Part shown: positions 18,896 through 28,577 of the stretch, one piece after another
Layout of the letters: each line of letters opens with the position of its first letter
How positions within the stretch are numbered: the stretch's first letter is position 1
Assembly: GCF_019049105.1 (NCBI RefSeq)
Contig: NZ_JAHQZR010000006.1
Coordinates: 186,001 to 250,000 of the forward strand
DNA: 64,000 nt
Reading direction: 5' to 3'
DNA from: Leucobacter chinensis
GTDB taxonomy: Bacteria; Actinomycetota; Actinomycetes; Actinomycetales; Microbacteriaceae
Position numbers and translations under genes: made by a program
The notes under the pieces: generated by a model
Database searches by the model: none
Seen by the model: only the letters and a program-made list of their open reading frames with translations
Told to the model about the DNA's origin: nothing

Positions 18896-20377
18896 ATGAG
18901 TGAGAAGAAGCCCGTCGCTCCTCTCGAAGAGGTTGCGCAACGCCTCAAGGCGAGCAAGCAACCAGTGTTCTACGTGAGTCGCACCGCCACCCACCTCGTG
19001 GGTGTCGAGGCCTTTGTGCCTGGGCTCTCATTCATCACCCTCGTTGACAGTTGGAACGCAACGCATCCCGCGGTTTTCGTTCCCAGCAACATTCCCAACC
19101 CAGCACCGCGGGGCAACATCTCGGTCGTGAACTGGCTGCTTAAGAACCCTGAGGTGATCTCGCATATGCGTGCTCGAACACCAGAGGGTTTGAAGCCTCA
19201 GGTTCTGCTCGCCTTCTTCGACGAGACCTCAGAGGCGCTGTGCCGTGAGATGGGACTTGAGCTCATCATGCCCTCGAACGCCTTGCGCCATAGACTCGAC
19301 TCGAAGATGGTGACCACGCAGCTGGGCGAGAGCGTTGGCGTTATGAGCGTGCCAAACGTTATCACGCGTGTTGCGAGCTGGGCAGAGCTTACGAGGGCCG
19401 CTACCGAGAACGGCCTCGGCGATGATCTCGTCGTGCAAACGGCCTACGGGAACTCGGGTGAGACGACATACTTCATCGACGACCAAGAGCGCTACGAGGC
19501 TGTGGCAGCGAAACTGCGTGATGTTGACGTCAAAATCATGAAGCGCATCAACCACTTGCCGCTCGCCGTCGACGCAATTGTTACCGGCAACGGAACCGTG
19601 GTGGGCCCTATCCTGAGCGAGGTCACTGGGCACCGCGAACTTACCCAGCACGCTGGCGGCTGGTCGGGTAACGAGATGTCACCAAACGTGATGAGCGCTG
19701 AGGCTCGCGCCAAGGGCGTTGAGATGGTGCGTCGCTTCGGCGACGGCCTCGCGCAAGAGGGGTACCGGGGTACCTTCGGCATCGACCTGCTCATCGACAC
19801 TGATACCGACGAGGTGTACCTCGGCGAGCTCAACCCTCGCTTGACGGGAACGATGAGCATCACGAATATTCCTACCGGGGCATTCGCCGCGCTTCCGCTC
19901 ATCGCGCTCCACATCGCCGAGTATGCGGGCCTCGATGTGGGGGTTGATGCTGCTGAGCTGTGCGAGGCATCGGCTGCGGCCGGCGCTTCGAGCGAGGAGT
20001 GGAGTCACATGATTATTCGTGCGACCGGCCCTCGGCCGCATCGCATTCTCCAGGCTCCGTTGACCGGTGTGTACCGACCGGTTTCGGGTGCACCGAGACT
20101 CGAGTTCGTTCGTGAGGCGCGTGACTGGCATAGCCTGCAACCGGGTGAGGTGTTTTATCTGAACACCGTCGCTGACGGGGGCTTCAGCACACGGGGTACC
20201 GATCTCGGTATCGTGTACGCGAGAACGCGGGTGCAAGATAATGAGCGCAACCTCACGCCTGAGGCGCGCGAACTCATCGCCTCGGCGCATGCACTGTATC
20301 GCATGTCGGCGTTGAGCGGCGTACAGAATTTCGTTCGTAAGGCACGGCTCGCAATCGCCATTGCCACAAGGCGATAA
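18896..20377 (+). CDS. ATP-grasp-fold ligase of unknown substrate (paralogue 2)
   Basis: A 493-residue paralogue of the protein at 10163-11635, collinear over its full length: the N-terminal FYVSRTATHLVGVE matches FYINRPASHLLGVE, VVQTAYGNSGETTYF matches VVQTDYGEAGAGTYF, and GELNPRLTGTMSITN matches GEANPRFSGCAMISN. The E-x-N-x-R metal site is intact, and a glutamine replaces the usual ATP-binding lysine in both. The C-terminus is again a basic amphipathic helix. AAGGAG overlaps the rnj stop, so it is in the dapA-rnj transcript. The following carboxylesterase gene starts 55 bp downstream. Substrate unknown. Confidence 0.8.
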   Translation: MSEKKPVAPLEEVAQRLKASKQPVFYVSRTATHLVGVEAFVPGLSFITLVDSWNATHPAVFVPSNIPNPAPRGNISVVNWLLKNPEVISHMRARTPEGLKPQVLLAFFDETSEALCREMGLELIMPSNALRHRLDSKMVTTQLGESVGVMSVPNVITRVASWAELTRAATENGLGDDLVVQTAYGNSGETTYFIDDQERYEAVAAKLRDVDVKIMKRINHLPLAVDAIVTGNGTVVGPILSEVTGHRELTQHAGGWSGNEMSPNVMSAEARAKGVEMVRRFGDGLAQEGYRGTFGIDLLIDTDTDEVYLGELNPRLTGTMSITNIPTGAFAALPLIALHIAEYAGLDVGVDAAELCEASAAAGASSEEWSHMIIRATGPRPHRILQAPLTGVYRPVSGAPRLEFVREARDWHSLQPGEVFYLNTVADGGFSTRGTDLGIVYARTRVQDNERNLTPEARELIASAHALYRMSALSGVQNFVRKARLAIAIATRR

Positions 20378-20432
20378 ACTCGGTCTGAGAGGCGTAGCTA
20401 GGGTGCTGCGCCGCCTAGGGCAGGAGCGTTCG

Positions 20433-21767
20433 ATGCAACCAGAGTCACGACAGACCCCTCGATTTAACTCTCCCGCTGGGCCCGTCGAGGGGTGGATCGA
20501 CGGCGCCGTAAGACGTGCCACCGGTATCCCGTATGCGACCGCTCTTCGGTGTGAGGAGCCGACTGCGGTCGAAGACCGTGAAGAGCTCCTGTTCGCAACC
20601 GAGTGGGCTCCGGCCTGCCCGCAAAACCCCGCTCCGCTTTTGGAAGAACGACTTGGCTACCGGCCAGATGAGCTTCAATACGATGAAGATTGCCTGCGCC
20701 TCTCAGTGACAATGCCAGGCGAAGAAAGTGACGAACCGCTTCCCGTGCTCGTCTGGATTCACGGAGGTTCGTATGTTTCGGGCGCGGGCGATATCGGTTT
20801 CATGGACCCCGCGCCGCTCGTTGCTGACGCACAGGTCATCGTTGTCACCGTGACCTATCGGCTCGGGGTGCTCGGCTATGTGGGCGGTGGCTCGCGGCCA
20901 GCAAACCTTGGTGTTCTTGACCAACTGCTCGCTTTCGAGTGGGTGCAGCGCAACATTGCAGCGTTTGGGGGAGACCCTGAGAACGTCACGGCGTTCGGCG
21001 AATCGGCGGGTGCCGATGCGGTGCTACACCTCATGGCGATCCCTGGGGCCCCGAAACTCATGAGGCGAGCTATCGTGCAGAGCGCTCCGCTCGGCTCGCT
21101 CACGGCAGACCGGCCCAAGATGCATGAACAGATGGTGCCTACGCTCGCTGGAGTGAACGAGCACATGACAATCGATGAGGTGCTTGCGCTTGAGAAGGTT
21201 GCCGCCAAGGCCGCGGCAGGCTTTGGCCTCAGCTCTGCGATGCCCTACGGACCGCAGCCAGGGGCCACACCTTTTGAGCCCGGGGTAGGGCTGACCGAGG
21301 CACTCGCGCGCGTTGCGCCAGAGATCGAGCTCCTCATTGGCCACACGCAAGAAGAGGCCCGCTTTTTCTTAGAGAGCGTTCCAGTTCTTGCGAAGCTCGG
21401 CAGAGTTCCGCTCCTTGGCGGTGCCTTGCAGGGGTTCGCAGCCCGCGCCCTCACGAAGTCGGCGTACGCAAAGCCTGCTCGTGAGCTGGCAGCGACCATG
21501 CGAGCCGCTGGAGGGCGTGTGAGTCGCTTCGTGGTGACATGGTCGGCTCCGGGAAACCCTTTTGGCGCCTGCCACACCGTTGACCTCGCAATGCTGTTTG
21601 GCGACGAGCGTGCCTGGCGTGACGCCACGCTCGTTCGTGGGGCGAGCTGTGCCGAGATCGAGCAGAGCGGCCGCATCGTGCGACGTGCTTGGGGCGCGTT
21701 CGCACGGGGCAGGCACCCAGAGCCTCGCGACGGGGTGGCGGGAGTGATCCGCTTCGAACGGGCCTAG
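20433..21767 (+). CDS. Type-B carboxylesterase
   Basis: An alpha/beta hydrolase of the carboxylesterase/lipase type-B family, 444 residues and thus shorter than the roughly 500 usual. The oxyanion-hole motif HGGSYVSGAG is near residue 108, the nucleophile elbow FGESAGAD near residue 188, and the candidate catalytic histidine lies in GACHTVDLAMLF near the C-terminus. The ATG at 20433 follows CAGGAGCG. The gene starts 55 bp after the ATP-grasp stop and probably shares its transcript, suggesting hydrolysis of an ester or amide related to that ligase's product (inference). No signal peptide, so cytoplasmic. Confidence 0.88.
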   Translation: MQPESRQTPRFNSPAGPVEGWIDGAVRRATGIPYATALRCEEPTAVEDREELLFATEWAPACPQNPAPLLEERLGYRPDELQYDEDCLRLSVTMPGEESDEPLPVLVWIHGGSYVSGAGDIGFMDPAPLVADAQVIVVTVTYRLGVLGYVGGGSRPANLGVLDQLLAFEWVQRNIAAFGGDPENVTAFGESAGADAVLHLMAIPGAPKLMRRAIVQSAPLGSLTADRPKMHEQMVPTLAGVNEHMTIDEVLALEKVAAKAAAGFGLSSAMPYGPQPGATPFEPGVGLTEALARVAPEIELLIGHTQEEARFFLESVPVLAKLGRVPLLGGALQGFAARALTKSAYAKPARELAATMRAAGGRVSRFVVTWSAPGNPFGACHTVDLAMLFGDERAWRDATLVRGASCAEIEQSGRIVRRAWGAFARGRHPEPRDGVAGVIRFERA

Positions 21768-21776
21768 CGGCTCCCG

Positions 21777-23414
21777 TTAGCGACGGGCAGTTACCTTCGC
21801 TGCAAGGCGTTTGCCGACCCCGAGGAGCTCGTCGAGCTCGTCGCTCTTGATGATCTTGAGCACGATGCCGTAAACGAAGAGCATCGTGAATGAGATGATG
21901 AGGCACGTCGCGAAGGCGGTTCCAAACGAGCGCACGGTGAAGGCGCCCTCCTGCAGCCCTCCGAGCATCACGAGCACGATGAAACCTGCGATCGCTGCGA
22001 AGAACGCTGCGAAGCACGTCTTGATCAGCGTCGTGAGTAGGTTTCTGCCTGTGAGCCGGCCAATTTGACCGCGTAGCACGAGGAACGTTGCTGCGACCTG
22101 CCCAAAGGTGACGACGCCCTCAGAGAAAGCGAGCACGTAGGGAATGAGATAGGGCGGAAGCGTCATGCAGAAGAGTGCGCCAAGGAGCGCAACGGCCGAA
22201 CTCACGACCGCGATGTAGAAGGGGCGCTTGGTGTCGCTGAGGGCATAGAACCCGCGGTTAAATACGAACAGGAGTGACTGCGCGAGCATGCCGATCATCG
22301 TGATGACGAGTAGGGGCGCGAAGATCTCGAGGTTATGGTGAGGCGCTTTGGGCTGCAGCATGCGCATGATGGGCATTGCGAGAATGCTCATCGTCGCGAT
22401 CACAAACACCATCGCAAAGATTGCGGTTCCCGTCGCCTGGGTGAGGTAGCCCTTCATTTGGTCGATACGGCCAGCGTGCACGCTCTCACTCATGCGGGTG
22501 AAGTTCGCGGTCACGAGAGACATGACGATGACCGAGTGGGGCATCACCGCGATGGTTCGCACGAACTCCCAGCCACCAGAGCCCACGACATCTGAACTGT
22601 TCGCGAGGTTGAGTGCGAGCGTGTAAATGAGGCCCACGAGCTGCGCGACGAGTACCGTGAGGAAGAGCCAGAACGCGACCTTGCCCATGGTGCCGAGCCC
22701 GATGCCGCGAAAGCGAAAGTCGAAGCGAAAACGCAGCCCGATCTTCTTCCAGAACGCAAAGAGAATGAGTCCCTGAACGGCCACGCCGAGGGTAGCGGAT
22801 CCCGCGACAAGCGCGATGGCGAGCGGATCCCAGCGGTCAAGCGGTGCTCGGCCCGCAGGGTCAGCGTCGTAGAGCATGAGGAAAGCCACGAGCCCTGCGA
22901 TGTTGATGACGTTAGCGAGCACGGGTGACCACGAGTAGGGGCCGAAGAGTTTCTTGGCGTTGAGAACCTCGCCAACGACGGTGTAGAGCGAGAAGAAGAC
23001 GATCTGGGGCAGGAGCCACCATGCGAACAGTACCGCAAGGCGAAGCTGCGCTTCATCCCACCCAGCGCCAAGGAATGAGATGAGGGCCGGAGTGACGATC
23101 GCGACGACCGGTAGGAGCGCCAGCGTTGCGACGATCGAGAGGGTCACGAGCTTGTTGATGTATTTTTGGCCGCGGTCTTCGCTGAGTGCGGCCTTCGTGA
23201 TTTGCGGTACGAGCACCGCGGTCAGCGCGCCCGTGATGATGAGAATGTACACTGTGTTGGGAATCTTCATCGCGGTCCAGTACGCGTTATTCGCGAGCCC
23301 TGTCGCACCTATGGCGTGCGCGAGCAGCATGACGCGAAACACACCGAGGAGCCGCGAGGTGAGGGTTCCCGCCGCGATGATGACGCTCGCGCGGCCTGTG
23401 CGGTTGTCGCTCAT
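21777..23414 (-). CDS. murJ: MurJ/MviN-family lipid II flippase
   Basis: A 545-residue polytopic protein with about 14 predicted helices. The N-terminal pattern IIAAGTLTSRLLGVFRVMLL matches the first helix of MurJ-type MOP flippases, which move lipid II across the membrane for peptidoglycan synthesis. The ATG at 23414 is chosen because SDNRTGRAS leads directly into helix 1; its AAGGAG is unusually close (1 nt), but the codon overlaps the stop of a 19-codon upstream frame and could be reached by coupling. An in-frame ATG at 23495 would add 27 unlikely residues. It may be a second murJ paralogue. Confidence 0.88.
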   Translation of the reverse strand: MSDNRTGRASVIIAAGTLTSRLLGVFRVMLLAHAIGATGLANNAYWTAMKIPNTVYILIITGALTAVLVPQITKAALSEDRGQKYINKLVTLSIVATLALLPVVAIVTPALISFLGAGWDEAQLRLAVLFAWWLLPQIVFFSLYTVVGEVLNAKKLFGPYSWSPVLANVINIAGLVAFLMLYDADPAGRAPLDRWDPLAIALVAGSATLGVAVQGLILFAFWKKIGLRFRFDFRFRGIGLGTMGKVAFWLFLTVLVAQLVGLIYTLALNLANSSDVVGSGGWEFVRTIAVMPHSVIVMSLVTANFTRMSESVHAGRIDQMKGYLTQATGTAIFAMVFVIATMSILAMPIMRMLQPKAPHHNLEIFAPLLVITMIGMLAQSLLFVFNRGFYALSDTKRPFYIAVVSSAVALLGALFCMTLPPYLIPYVLAFSEGVVTFGQVAATFLVLRGQIGRLTGRNLLTTLIKTCFAAFFAAIAGFIVLVMLGGLQEGAFTVRSFGTAFATCLIISFTMLFVYGIVLKIIKSDELDELLGVGKRLAAKVTARR

Positions 23415-23470
23415 GCTCCTTGCCCCAGCGGTGAATGATGCGCGGGGTGTGCGGTTGCGTAACTCATCAT
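23411..23470 (-). CDS. Possible 19-residue leader peptide upstream of murJ
   Basis: On the minus strand TAGCCT is followed 6 nt later by ATGATG, opening a 19-codon frame ([19 protein letters not shown]) whose TGA overlaps the murJ ATG as ATGA. The geometry fits a leaderless leader peptide translationally coupled to murJ. There is no protein-level support, so this is a candidate only. Confidence 0.35.
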   Translation of the reverse strand: MMSYATAHPAHHSPLGQGA

Positions 23471-23548
23471 CACAACAGGCTACCGTCACAATCATGTAAA
23501 GAATCGGGGCACGCCGCCAGAGTGAGTCGCGTTGTCAGGGGCATCTCG

Positions 23549-23554
23549 TACCCT
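23549..23554 (+). promoter_or_regulatory. Leaderless -10 box for ftsK
   Basis: TACCCT ends 6 nt before the ATG at 23561. The overlapping TATAAT (23553-23558) is too close to the start to serve an mRNA beginning there. Confidence 0.5.
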
Positions 23555-23560
23555 ATAATC

Positions 23561-26500
23561 ATGGCTTCTCCCTCTTCATCTGGCTCTGCGCGCAAAAAGC
23601 AGACAAACTCGCGTGCGAAATCTTCTGCGCAGTCGCGAGCGAAGAAGCCTGCCGCAAAATCATCGGCGAACGCCACCACTAAGATCATTCGTGATCCTGT
23701 GCAACGCCCCAATATCCTTGTTCGGGTATGGATGGCACTTGCGCACGGAACGGGTGCTGTCTGCCGCATGTTCCGTCTCGAGCGTCTTGAACCAGAACTG
23801 CGCAAAGACGGTACACCATTCTTCCTCGTGCTCGCGGCCATTGTTGGTCTCGTGTTCGAGTGGTTCCTCATCGGTAACTCCGTTGCCGACTGGGTACGCA
23901 TTCACACGATGGGCGGCTTCGTGGGCCGCGTTTCATTCGTCTTTCCCATTGTGCTCCTGGGCTTTGCCTTCTGGCTCTTTAACCACCCGACGGGCACACA
24001 CGATAATCGCCGCATTGCGGTAGGACTCATGCTCGCACTCGTCTCAACGACGGGGCTCGCACACATTTACGGGGGCAAGCCCCACCCGGGACAGGCCGAT
24101 GCGGCAGCGTTCAGTGAGGCTGGCGGTGTGCTCGGCTGGGTGATTGGTCAGCCACTCTCGTACCTCACGGTGTGGGTTGCGACACCAGTGTTGAGTCTCT
24201 TGGCACTGCTTTCGCTCCTCATCATCACGAAGACCCCTCCGGCACGAATCGGTGCTCGAATTCGAGACCTGTACCGTTACCTCGTGGGCGAGACCTCGGC
24301 CGTGACCCCCTCTGAAGACGAGGTTTCAGAGGTTTCTGCTGAAGCAACGAAAGCGCTCGAGAAGCCCGCCGAGAAGCCCAAGAAACCGAAGAAAGATGCT
24401 CGAGGCGAGGTGCTTTTCGACATCGAAGAGTTTGAAAACGCCAATACCGAGAGCCTGCCGTTTTGGCGTCGTAACCCGACCGGGCGAGAAGAAGACCCCG
24501 AGTTTCATGCGAAGCCTCCGCTCTCGCCCCGCGGCACCGCCGAACCGGGCGACGTGCCCTTTGATTCTGCCCTCGTCGACAGTGAAGAAGCTACGCCTCA
24601 ACCCAAAGCGCCCACGCCGCTTCCCCCACAGCGTTTCACCGCGTCGCCCGTTGCAACACCTGACCCTGTGACGGTCGAGAACCAGCAAAACTCGACCGAC
24701 CTTTCTGATGTAGAGCCCGTGGTTGAGCGATTGCGGGCTGCGACTCCTCTTGAAGATCTCGAAGAAGACGGCACCGACGACACCAACGTGGTCATCGGGG
24801 CGGGCGAATCGATCGCGCTCGGTGAATTTCAACCCTTTGCGCAGCCGGCCCAGGAGACCGGCCCGCAGATGCACTACGACCTGCCTGACCAGGGCATGCT
24901 GAAGCTCGGCGAGCCACCGAAGATGAACTCCGAGGCCAACCAGGCCGTCATCGAAGCGATCGATGAGGTGCTGAAGCAGTTCAACGTTGACGCCAAGGTC
25001 GTTGGCTACTCGCGCGGCCCGACAGTGACACAGTACGAGATCGAGCTCGCACCCGGCGTGAAGGTTGGGCGCATCACGGCTTTGACGCAGAACTTTGCCT
25101 ACGCCGTTGCCTCAGACAAGATCACGATTCTTGCCCCTATTCCAGGTAAGAGCGCGATCGGCATCGAGATTCCAAACCGCGACCGCGAGAACGTTGCTCT
25201 GGGCGATGTGTTGCGCTCGCAGAAGGCAATGTCTACTGCGCACCCCATGGCGATTGGCGTGGGTAAAGATGTTCGCGGTGACTTCGTACTTGCGAACCTT
25301 GCGAAGATGCCACACTTGCTCGTGGCGGGTTCAACCGGCTCAGGTAAGTCGAGCTTTGTGAACTCGATGATCACGAGTCTGCTCATGAGGGCAACACCCG
25401 CAGAGGTGCGCATGGTGCTCGTCGACCCGAAGCGCGTTGAGCTCACCGCCTATCAGGGTGTGCCACACCTCATTACCCCCATCATCACGAACCCGAAGAA
25501 GGCCGCCGAAGCGCTGCAGTGGGTCGTGAAAGAGATGGACATGAGGTATGACGACCTCGAAAGCTTTGGTTTTAAACACATAGACGACTTCAACCGTGCG
25601 GTACTCGACGGCACCGTCGCGGTGCCCGAAGGCAGTCAACGCGTATTGAAGCCGTACCCCTATTTGCTCGTGGTCGTCGACGAGCTCGCCGACCTGATGA
25701 TGGAGGCTCCGCGAGACGTCGAAGCCTCAATCGTGCGCATTACCCAGCTAGCCCGTGCCTCTGGTATTCACCTGGTGCTCGCGACACAGCGACCATCGGT
25801 TGATGTTGTGACCGGCCTCATTAAAGCGAACGTGCCGAGTAGGCTCGCGTTTGCTGTGATGTCGGGCGTTGACTCGAAGGTGATTCTTGACCAGGTGGGA
25901 GCTGAAAAACTTATCGGTCAGGGTGACGGTCTCTTCTTGCCCATGGGGGCTTCGAACCCGGTGCGCGTTCAGGGTGCCTGGGTTGACGAAAACGAGATCA
26001 AAAATGTTGTCGAGCACGTGAAACAGCAGGCACGTCCTGAGTATCGTAAAGACGTTGCCGCAGCGATTGAGAAGAAAGAAATCGACCCAGATATCGGCGA
26101 TGACCTTGAGCACCTGCTCAAGGCGGTCGATCTTGTCGTCGGCCTGCAGTCGGGTTCGACCTCGATGCTGCAGCGCAAGCTTCGTGTCGGCTACCAGAAG
26201 GCCGGTCGCTTGATGGACCTGCTCGAAGACCGTGGGATCGTGGGGCCAGCCGATGGTTCGAAGCCTCGAGAAGTGCTCGTCGGCGAAGAAGAACTCCCGA
26301 ACGTGATCGCTATGCTCACGGGCGAGGAACCTCCGGCAGCGCAACAGCCTTCCCCTCAGCAGCCGCAACAGCCACCGGCTCAGCAACTCCCGCCGCAACC
26401 ACAGGCCGAGGCTATGCAGGAGTCAGTTGCCCACGAACCCGTTGCGAACGACTACGGTGCTCCCGACCCCCGCTACGATGATCCGCTCGCTGCACACCAG

Positions 26501-26581
26501 CAGGGGCTCGAAGAAGTCGACGGTGAAGACGATGGTGACGAAGACGCCTGGGGGCTCACTGGCCGTGACGGCGGCTGGTAA
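23561..26581 (+). CDS. ftsK: DNA translocase FtsK/SpoIIIE
   Basis: A septal DNA pump that clears chromosomes at division. The 1006-residue protein has a lysine/alanine-rich cytoplasmic N-terminus, four membrane helices (about 85-235), an acidic, proline-rich linker (about 245-430), the motor domain with Walker A GSTGSGKS (589-596) and Walker [13 protein letters not shown], and a gamma winged-helix domain (about 845-910) with [19 protein letters not shown]. Unusually, a Gln/Pro-rich then acidic tail of about 85 residues follows gamma. The ATG at 23561 is set by the -10 box; the upstream in-frame sequence overlaps murJ's promoter. Confidence 0.95.
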   Translation: MASPSSSGSARKKQTNSRAKSSAQSRAKKPAAKSSANATTKIIRDPVQRPNILVRVWMALAHGTGAVCRMFRLERLEPELRKDGTPFFLVLAAIVGLVFEWFLIGNSVADWVRIHTMGGFVGRVSFVFPIVLLGFAFWLFNHPTGTHDNRRIAVGLMLALVSTTGLAHIYGGKPHPGQADAAAFSEAGGVLGWVIGQPLSYLTVWVATPVLSLLALLSLLIITKTPPARIGARIRDLYRYLVGETSAVTPSEDEVSEVSAEATKALEKPAEKPKKPKKDARGEVLFDIEEFENANTESLPFWRRNPTGREEDPEFHAKPPLSPRGTAEPGDVPFDSALVDSEEATPQPKAPTPLPPQRFTASPVATPDPVTVENQQNSTDLSDVEPVVERLRAATPLEDLEEDGTDDTNVVIGAGESIALGEFQPFAQPAQETGPQMHYDLPDQGMLKLGEPPKMNSEANQAVIEAIDEVLKQFNVDAKVVGYSRGPTVTQYEIELAPGVKVGRITALTQNFAYAVASDKITILAPIPGKSAIGIEIPNRDRENVALGDVLRSQKAMSTAHPMAIGVGKDVRGDFVLANLAKMPHLLVAGSTGSGKSSFVNSMITSLLMRATPAEVRMVLVDPKRVELTAYQGVPHLITPIITNPKKAAEALQWVVKEMDMRYDDLESFGFKHIDDFNRAVLDGTVAVPEGSQRVLKPYPYLLVVVDELADLMMEAPRDVEASIVRITQLARASGIHLVLATQRPSVDVVTGLIKANVPSRLAFAVMSGVDSKVILDQVGAEKLIGQGDGLFLPMGASNPVRVQGAWVDENEIKNVVEHVKQQARPEYRKDVAAAIEKKEIDPDIGDDLEHLLKAVDLVVGLQSGSTSMLQRKLRVGYQKAGRLMDLLEDRGIVGPADGSKPREVLVGEEELPNVIAMLTGEEPPAAQQPSPQQPQQPPAQQLPPQPQAEAMQESVAHEPVANDYGAPDPRYDDPLAAHQQGLEEVDGEDDGDEDAWGLTGRDGGW

Positions 26582-26630
26582 TCATGGTCAAGTGGTCGTT
26601 TGGTCACGATGAAGCAGGTAATCTAGGCGC

Positions 26631-27203
26631 ATGAACTCTCAGCCCGTGAGCAACTGGAATATCGCGAATATCATTACGATTGTTCGCATTATCGCGACTC
26701 CCTTTTTTCTCTGGATGTTGCTTGCCGATGCGGGCCAGATGGGTGCGCTTCGCTGGGCCGCGGCTGTCTTTTTTATCGTCGCCATCGCGAGCGATGCGCT
26801 TGACGGCTATCTCGCGCGTTCGCGAGGTCTCGTCACCGATCTCGGGAAACTGCTTGACCCGATCGCAGATAAGGTACTCACGGGGGCAGCCTTCATCGGT
26901 CTCTCGATGCTTGGCGAGCTGTTCTGGTGGGTCACTATCATTGTGCTCATTCGTGAGGTAGGCATCACGATCCACCGTCTGCTGATCTCGCACGATGTCG
27001 TCGTAGCCGCCGCTTGGATGGGAAAGCTCAAGACGGTGGCACAGGCGGTCGCAATCGCCCTTGCGCTCTTCCCGTTACCTCAACTCATCGGTGACTGGTT
27101 CGTCTGGGTGAACATCGTGACGATGACCGTTGCCGTTGTACTCACGATCGCGTCTGGCCTCGACTATGTACTCACGCTCATGAAGCGGAAGCGCTTGCCA
27201 TGA
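26631..27203 (+). CDS. pgsA: CDP-diacylglycerol-glycerol-3-phosphate 3-phosphatidyltransferase
   Basis: A membrane enzyme making phosphatidylglycerol phosphate from CDP-diacylglycerol. The CDP-alcohol phosphotransferase signature is complete: DALDGYLAR, then GKLLDPIADK (D-x2-D-G-x2-A-R-x8-G-x3-D-x3-D). 190 residues with about five helices. TAATCT ends 6 nt before the ATG, so the mRNA is probably leaderless. It overlaps cinA by ATGA, the usual ftsK-pgsA-cinA-clgR order. The phosphatidylinositol-phosphate synthase class uses the same motif, but the genomic context favours pgsA. Confidence 0.93.
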   Translation: MNSQPVSNWNIANIITIVRIIATPFFLWMLLADAGQMGALRWAAAVFFIVAIASDALDGYLARSRGLVTDLGKLLDPIADKVLTGAAFIGLSMLGELFWWVTIIVLIREVGITIHRLLISHDVVVAAAWMGKLKTVAQAVAIALALFPLPQLIGDWFVWVNIVTMTVAVVLTIASGLDYVLTLMKRKRLP

Positions 27204-27730
27204 GTCAAGATGATGAGGTCGCTGCCACACTGCTTGAGGTGTGCGCCGGGCAATCGCTCACGCTTGCCACCGCCGAATCACTGACCGGAGGCATGCTTGC
27301 CGCCGAGCTCGTCGCCGTTCCCGGAGCATCACGTGTGTTTTCTGGCGGGGTGGTTGCTTATGACACGGCCTTGAAACACTCGCTGCTGGGTGTCGATGAG
27401 CGACTCCTTGCAGAACACGGGCCTGTGCACCGCGATGTGGCTCTTGCCATGGCTGAGGGGGTGCGGCATGCCTGCGCAGTGCGGGGTGTGCCAGCGAGCC
27501 TCGGGCTCGCGACGACCGGGGTTGCCGGCCCGGACCCCGATGCGCAAACGGGGCAGGGAGCGGGAACCGTGTGGATTGCCTGGGCGGCAGAAGGAGTCGC
27601 AAGAGCGCAGCAACTTCTGCTCACGGGCTCTCGGAGCGCGATTCGAGAAGGAACAGTGCAGGCAGCTCTGAGGTTACTCCTGCTAAACTTGAGTGATGGT
27701 GGCTCAGATTCAGGGTTTTCTCGGGAATAA
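27200..27730 (+). CDS. cinA: CinA-family nicotinamide-nucleotide amidohydrolase
   Basis: The 176-residue protein is the stand-alone C-terminal CinA domain (PncC type), which deamidates NMN. Signatures are LATAESLTGG near the N-terminus, FSGGVVAYDTALKHSLLGV and TTGVAGPDP. It lacks the N-terminal MoCF-like domain of full-length CinA, as is common in actinobacteria. The start overlaps the pgsA stop. The competence/damage name is historical. Confidence 0.93.
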   Translation: MSQDDEVAATLLEVCAGQSLTLATAESLTGGMLAAELVAVPGASRVFSGGVVAYDTALKHSLLGVDERLLAEHGPVHRDVALAMAEGVRHACAVRGVPASLGLATTGVAGPDPDAQTGQGAGTVWIAWAAEGVARAQQLLLTGSRSAIREGTVQAALRLLLLNLSDGGSDSGFSRE

Positions 27731-27860
27731 TCATGGAGATTCGCGGGTTGTACTCACTGACACTCGTGCAGAATGGAGTGGAGCGAACGGCAAACGAGCC
27801 AGCTGCTCGCGGTAAGAACATCGTGCGCTAAACTAACGCACACGACTAAGGAGGTTCCAG

Positions 27861-28187
27861 ATGGTGCTCATGCGTGAAGAAATCGGTGACGTACTTCGGG
27901 ACTTTCGCTTGCAAAAAGGGCGCACACTGCGTCAGGTTGCTGGTGAAGCGTCGGTTGCTCTCGGCTACCTCTCAGAGGTTGAGCGTGGCCAGAAAGAAGC
28001 ATCGAGCGAAATTCTTGCCTCGGTCGCTGAAGCTCTTGATACGCCACTCTCGGTGATTCTTGGTGAGGTGAGCCAGCGTCTCGCGGTTGTCGAAGATATT
28101 AACCTGCACGTCTCGGTTCTGCCCGATACGGTGCCAAGCGGCCTGATCTCGGGCTATGCCCCCAAGCTTCTCGCTACGAAGGCCTAG
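27861..28187 (+). CDS. clgR: XRE-family regulator ClgR
   Basis: A 108-residue helix-turn-helix protein. The HTH_3 domain covers about residues 8-63, with LRQVAGEASVALGYLSEVERGQKEAS as the HTH core. ClgR activates clp proteases and other stress genes in actinobacteria and is itself a Clp substrate with a C-terminal degron; the alanine-containing end LLATKA fits that type. The ATG at 27861 follows AAGGAGG, with an alternative ATG three codons later. A TAAACT box lies about 30 nt upstream. Its place between cinA and DUF3046/recA is conserved. Confidence 0.93.
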   Translation: MVLMREEIGDVLRDFRLQKGRTLRQVAGEASVALGYLSEVERGQKEASSEILASVAEALDTPLSVILGEVSQRLAVVEDINLHVSVLPDTVPSGLISGYAPKLLATKA

Positions 28188-28197
28188 GTCTTCGCGG

Positions 28198-28419
28198 GTG
28201 AAGTTGAGTGAGCTTTCTCTCGCTCTTGCTGAAGAGTTCGGTGCTGCCTATGGTGGCGTCTTGATGCGTGATCACTGGCTCGGTGCTCTCGGGTGTACCG
28301 GTGAGCAGGCGCTAGAGCGTGGCGAAACGCCAAAACGTGTTTGGGAGTCACTTTGTGATGAAATGCAGGTGCCCCTCGAGCGCCGGCATGGGCGCGGCAT
28401 GCGTGAGCCGAAGCCTTAA
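28198..28419 (+). CDS. DUF3046 family protein
   Basis: A 73-residue protein starting at GTG 28198, matching the small DUF3046 family found between clgR and recA in actinobacteria: an EEFGAAYGGVLMRDHWLGAL core, then EALERGETPKRVW-like spacing and a C-terminal VPLERRHG. The start is 10 nt after the clgR stop, so the genes are co-transcribed. Function unknown. Confidence 0.88.
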   Translation: MKLSELSLALAEEFGAAYGGVLMRDHWLGALGCTGEQALERGETPKRVWESLCDEMQVPLERRHGRGMREPKP

Positions 28420-28445
28420 TCACCTGCGACACGCCGATGGGTGTT

Positions 28446-28459
28446 CGAAACTGTGTTCG
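28446..28459 (+). promoter_or_regulatory. LexA (SOS) box upstream of recA
   Basis: CGAAACTGTGTTCG matches the actinobacterial/Gram-positive consensus CGAACnnnnGTTCG at 9 of 10 fixed positions. It lies 200 bp before the recA start, implying a long recA leader. Confidence 0.8.
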
Positions 28460-28577
28460 ATTCCTGTTACTCTCCGTTAACAGGGTGAGTATTCACTATG
28501 GTGCGAGCTTTTTCCGGTATTCCGCGTGAATGTCGGTGGTGCAAATTACCATCATTGGTACATCACCCAAGCCTTGT

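Noticed and set aside
23415-23495. 27-residue N-terminal extension of murJ
   Set aside because: It has cysteine-rich, non-family sequence and no ribosome-binding site; the flippase first helix starts just after ATG 23414.
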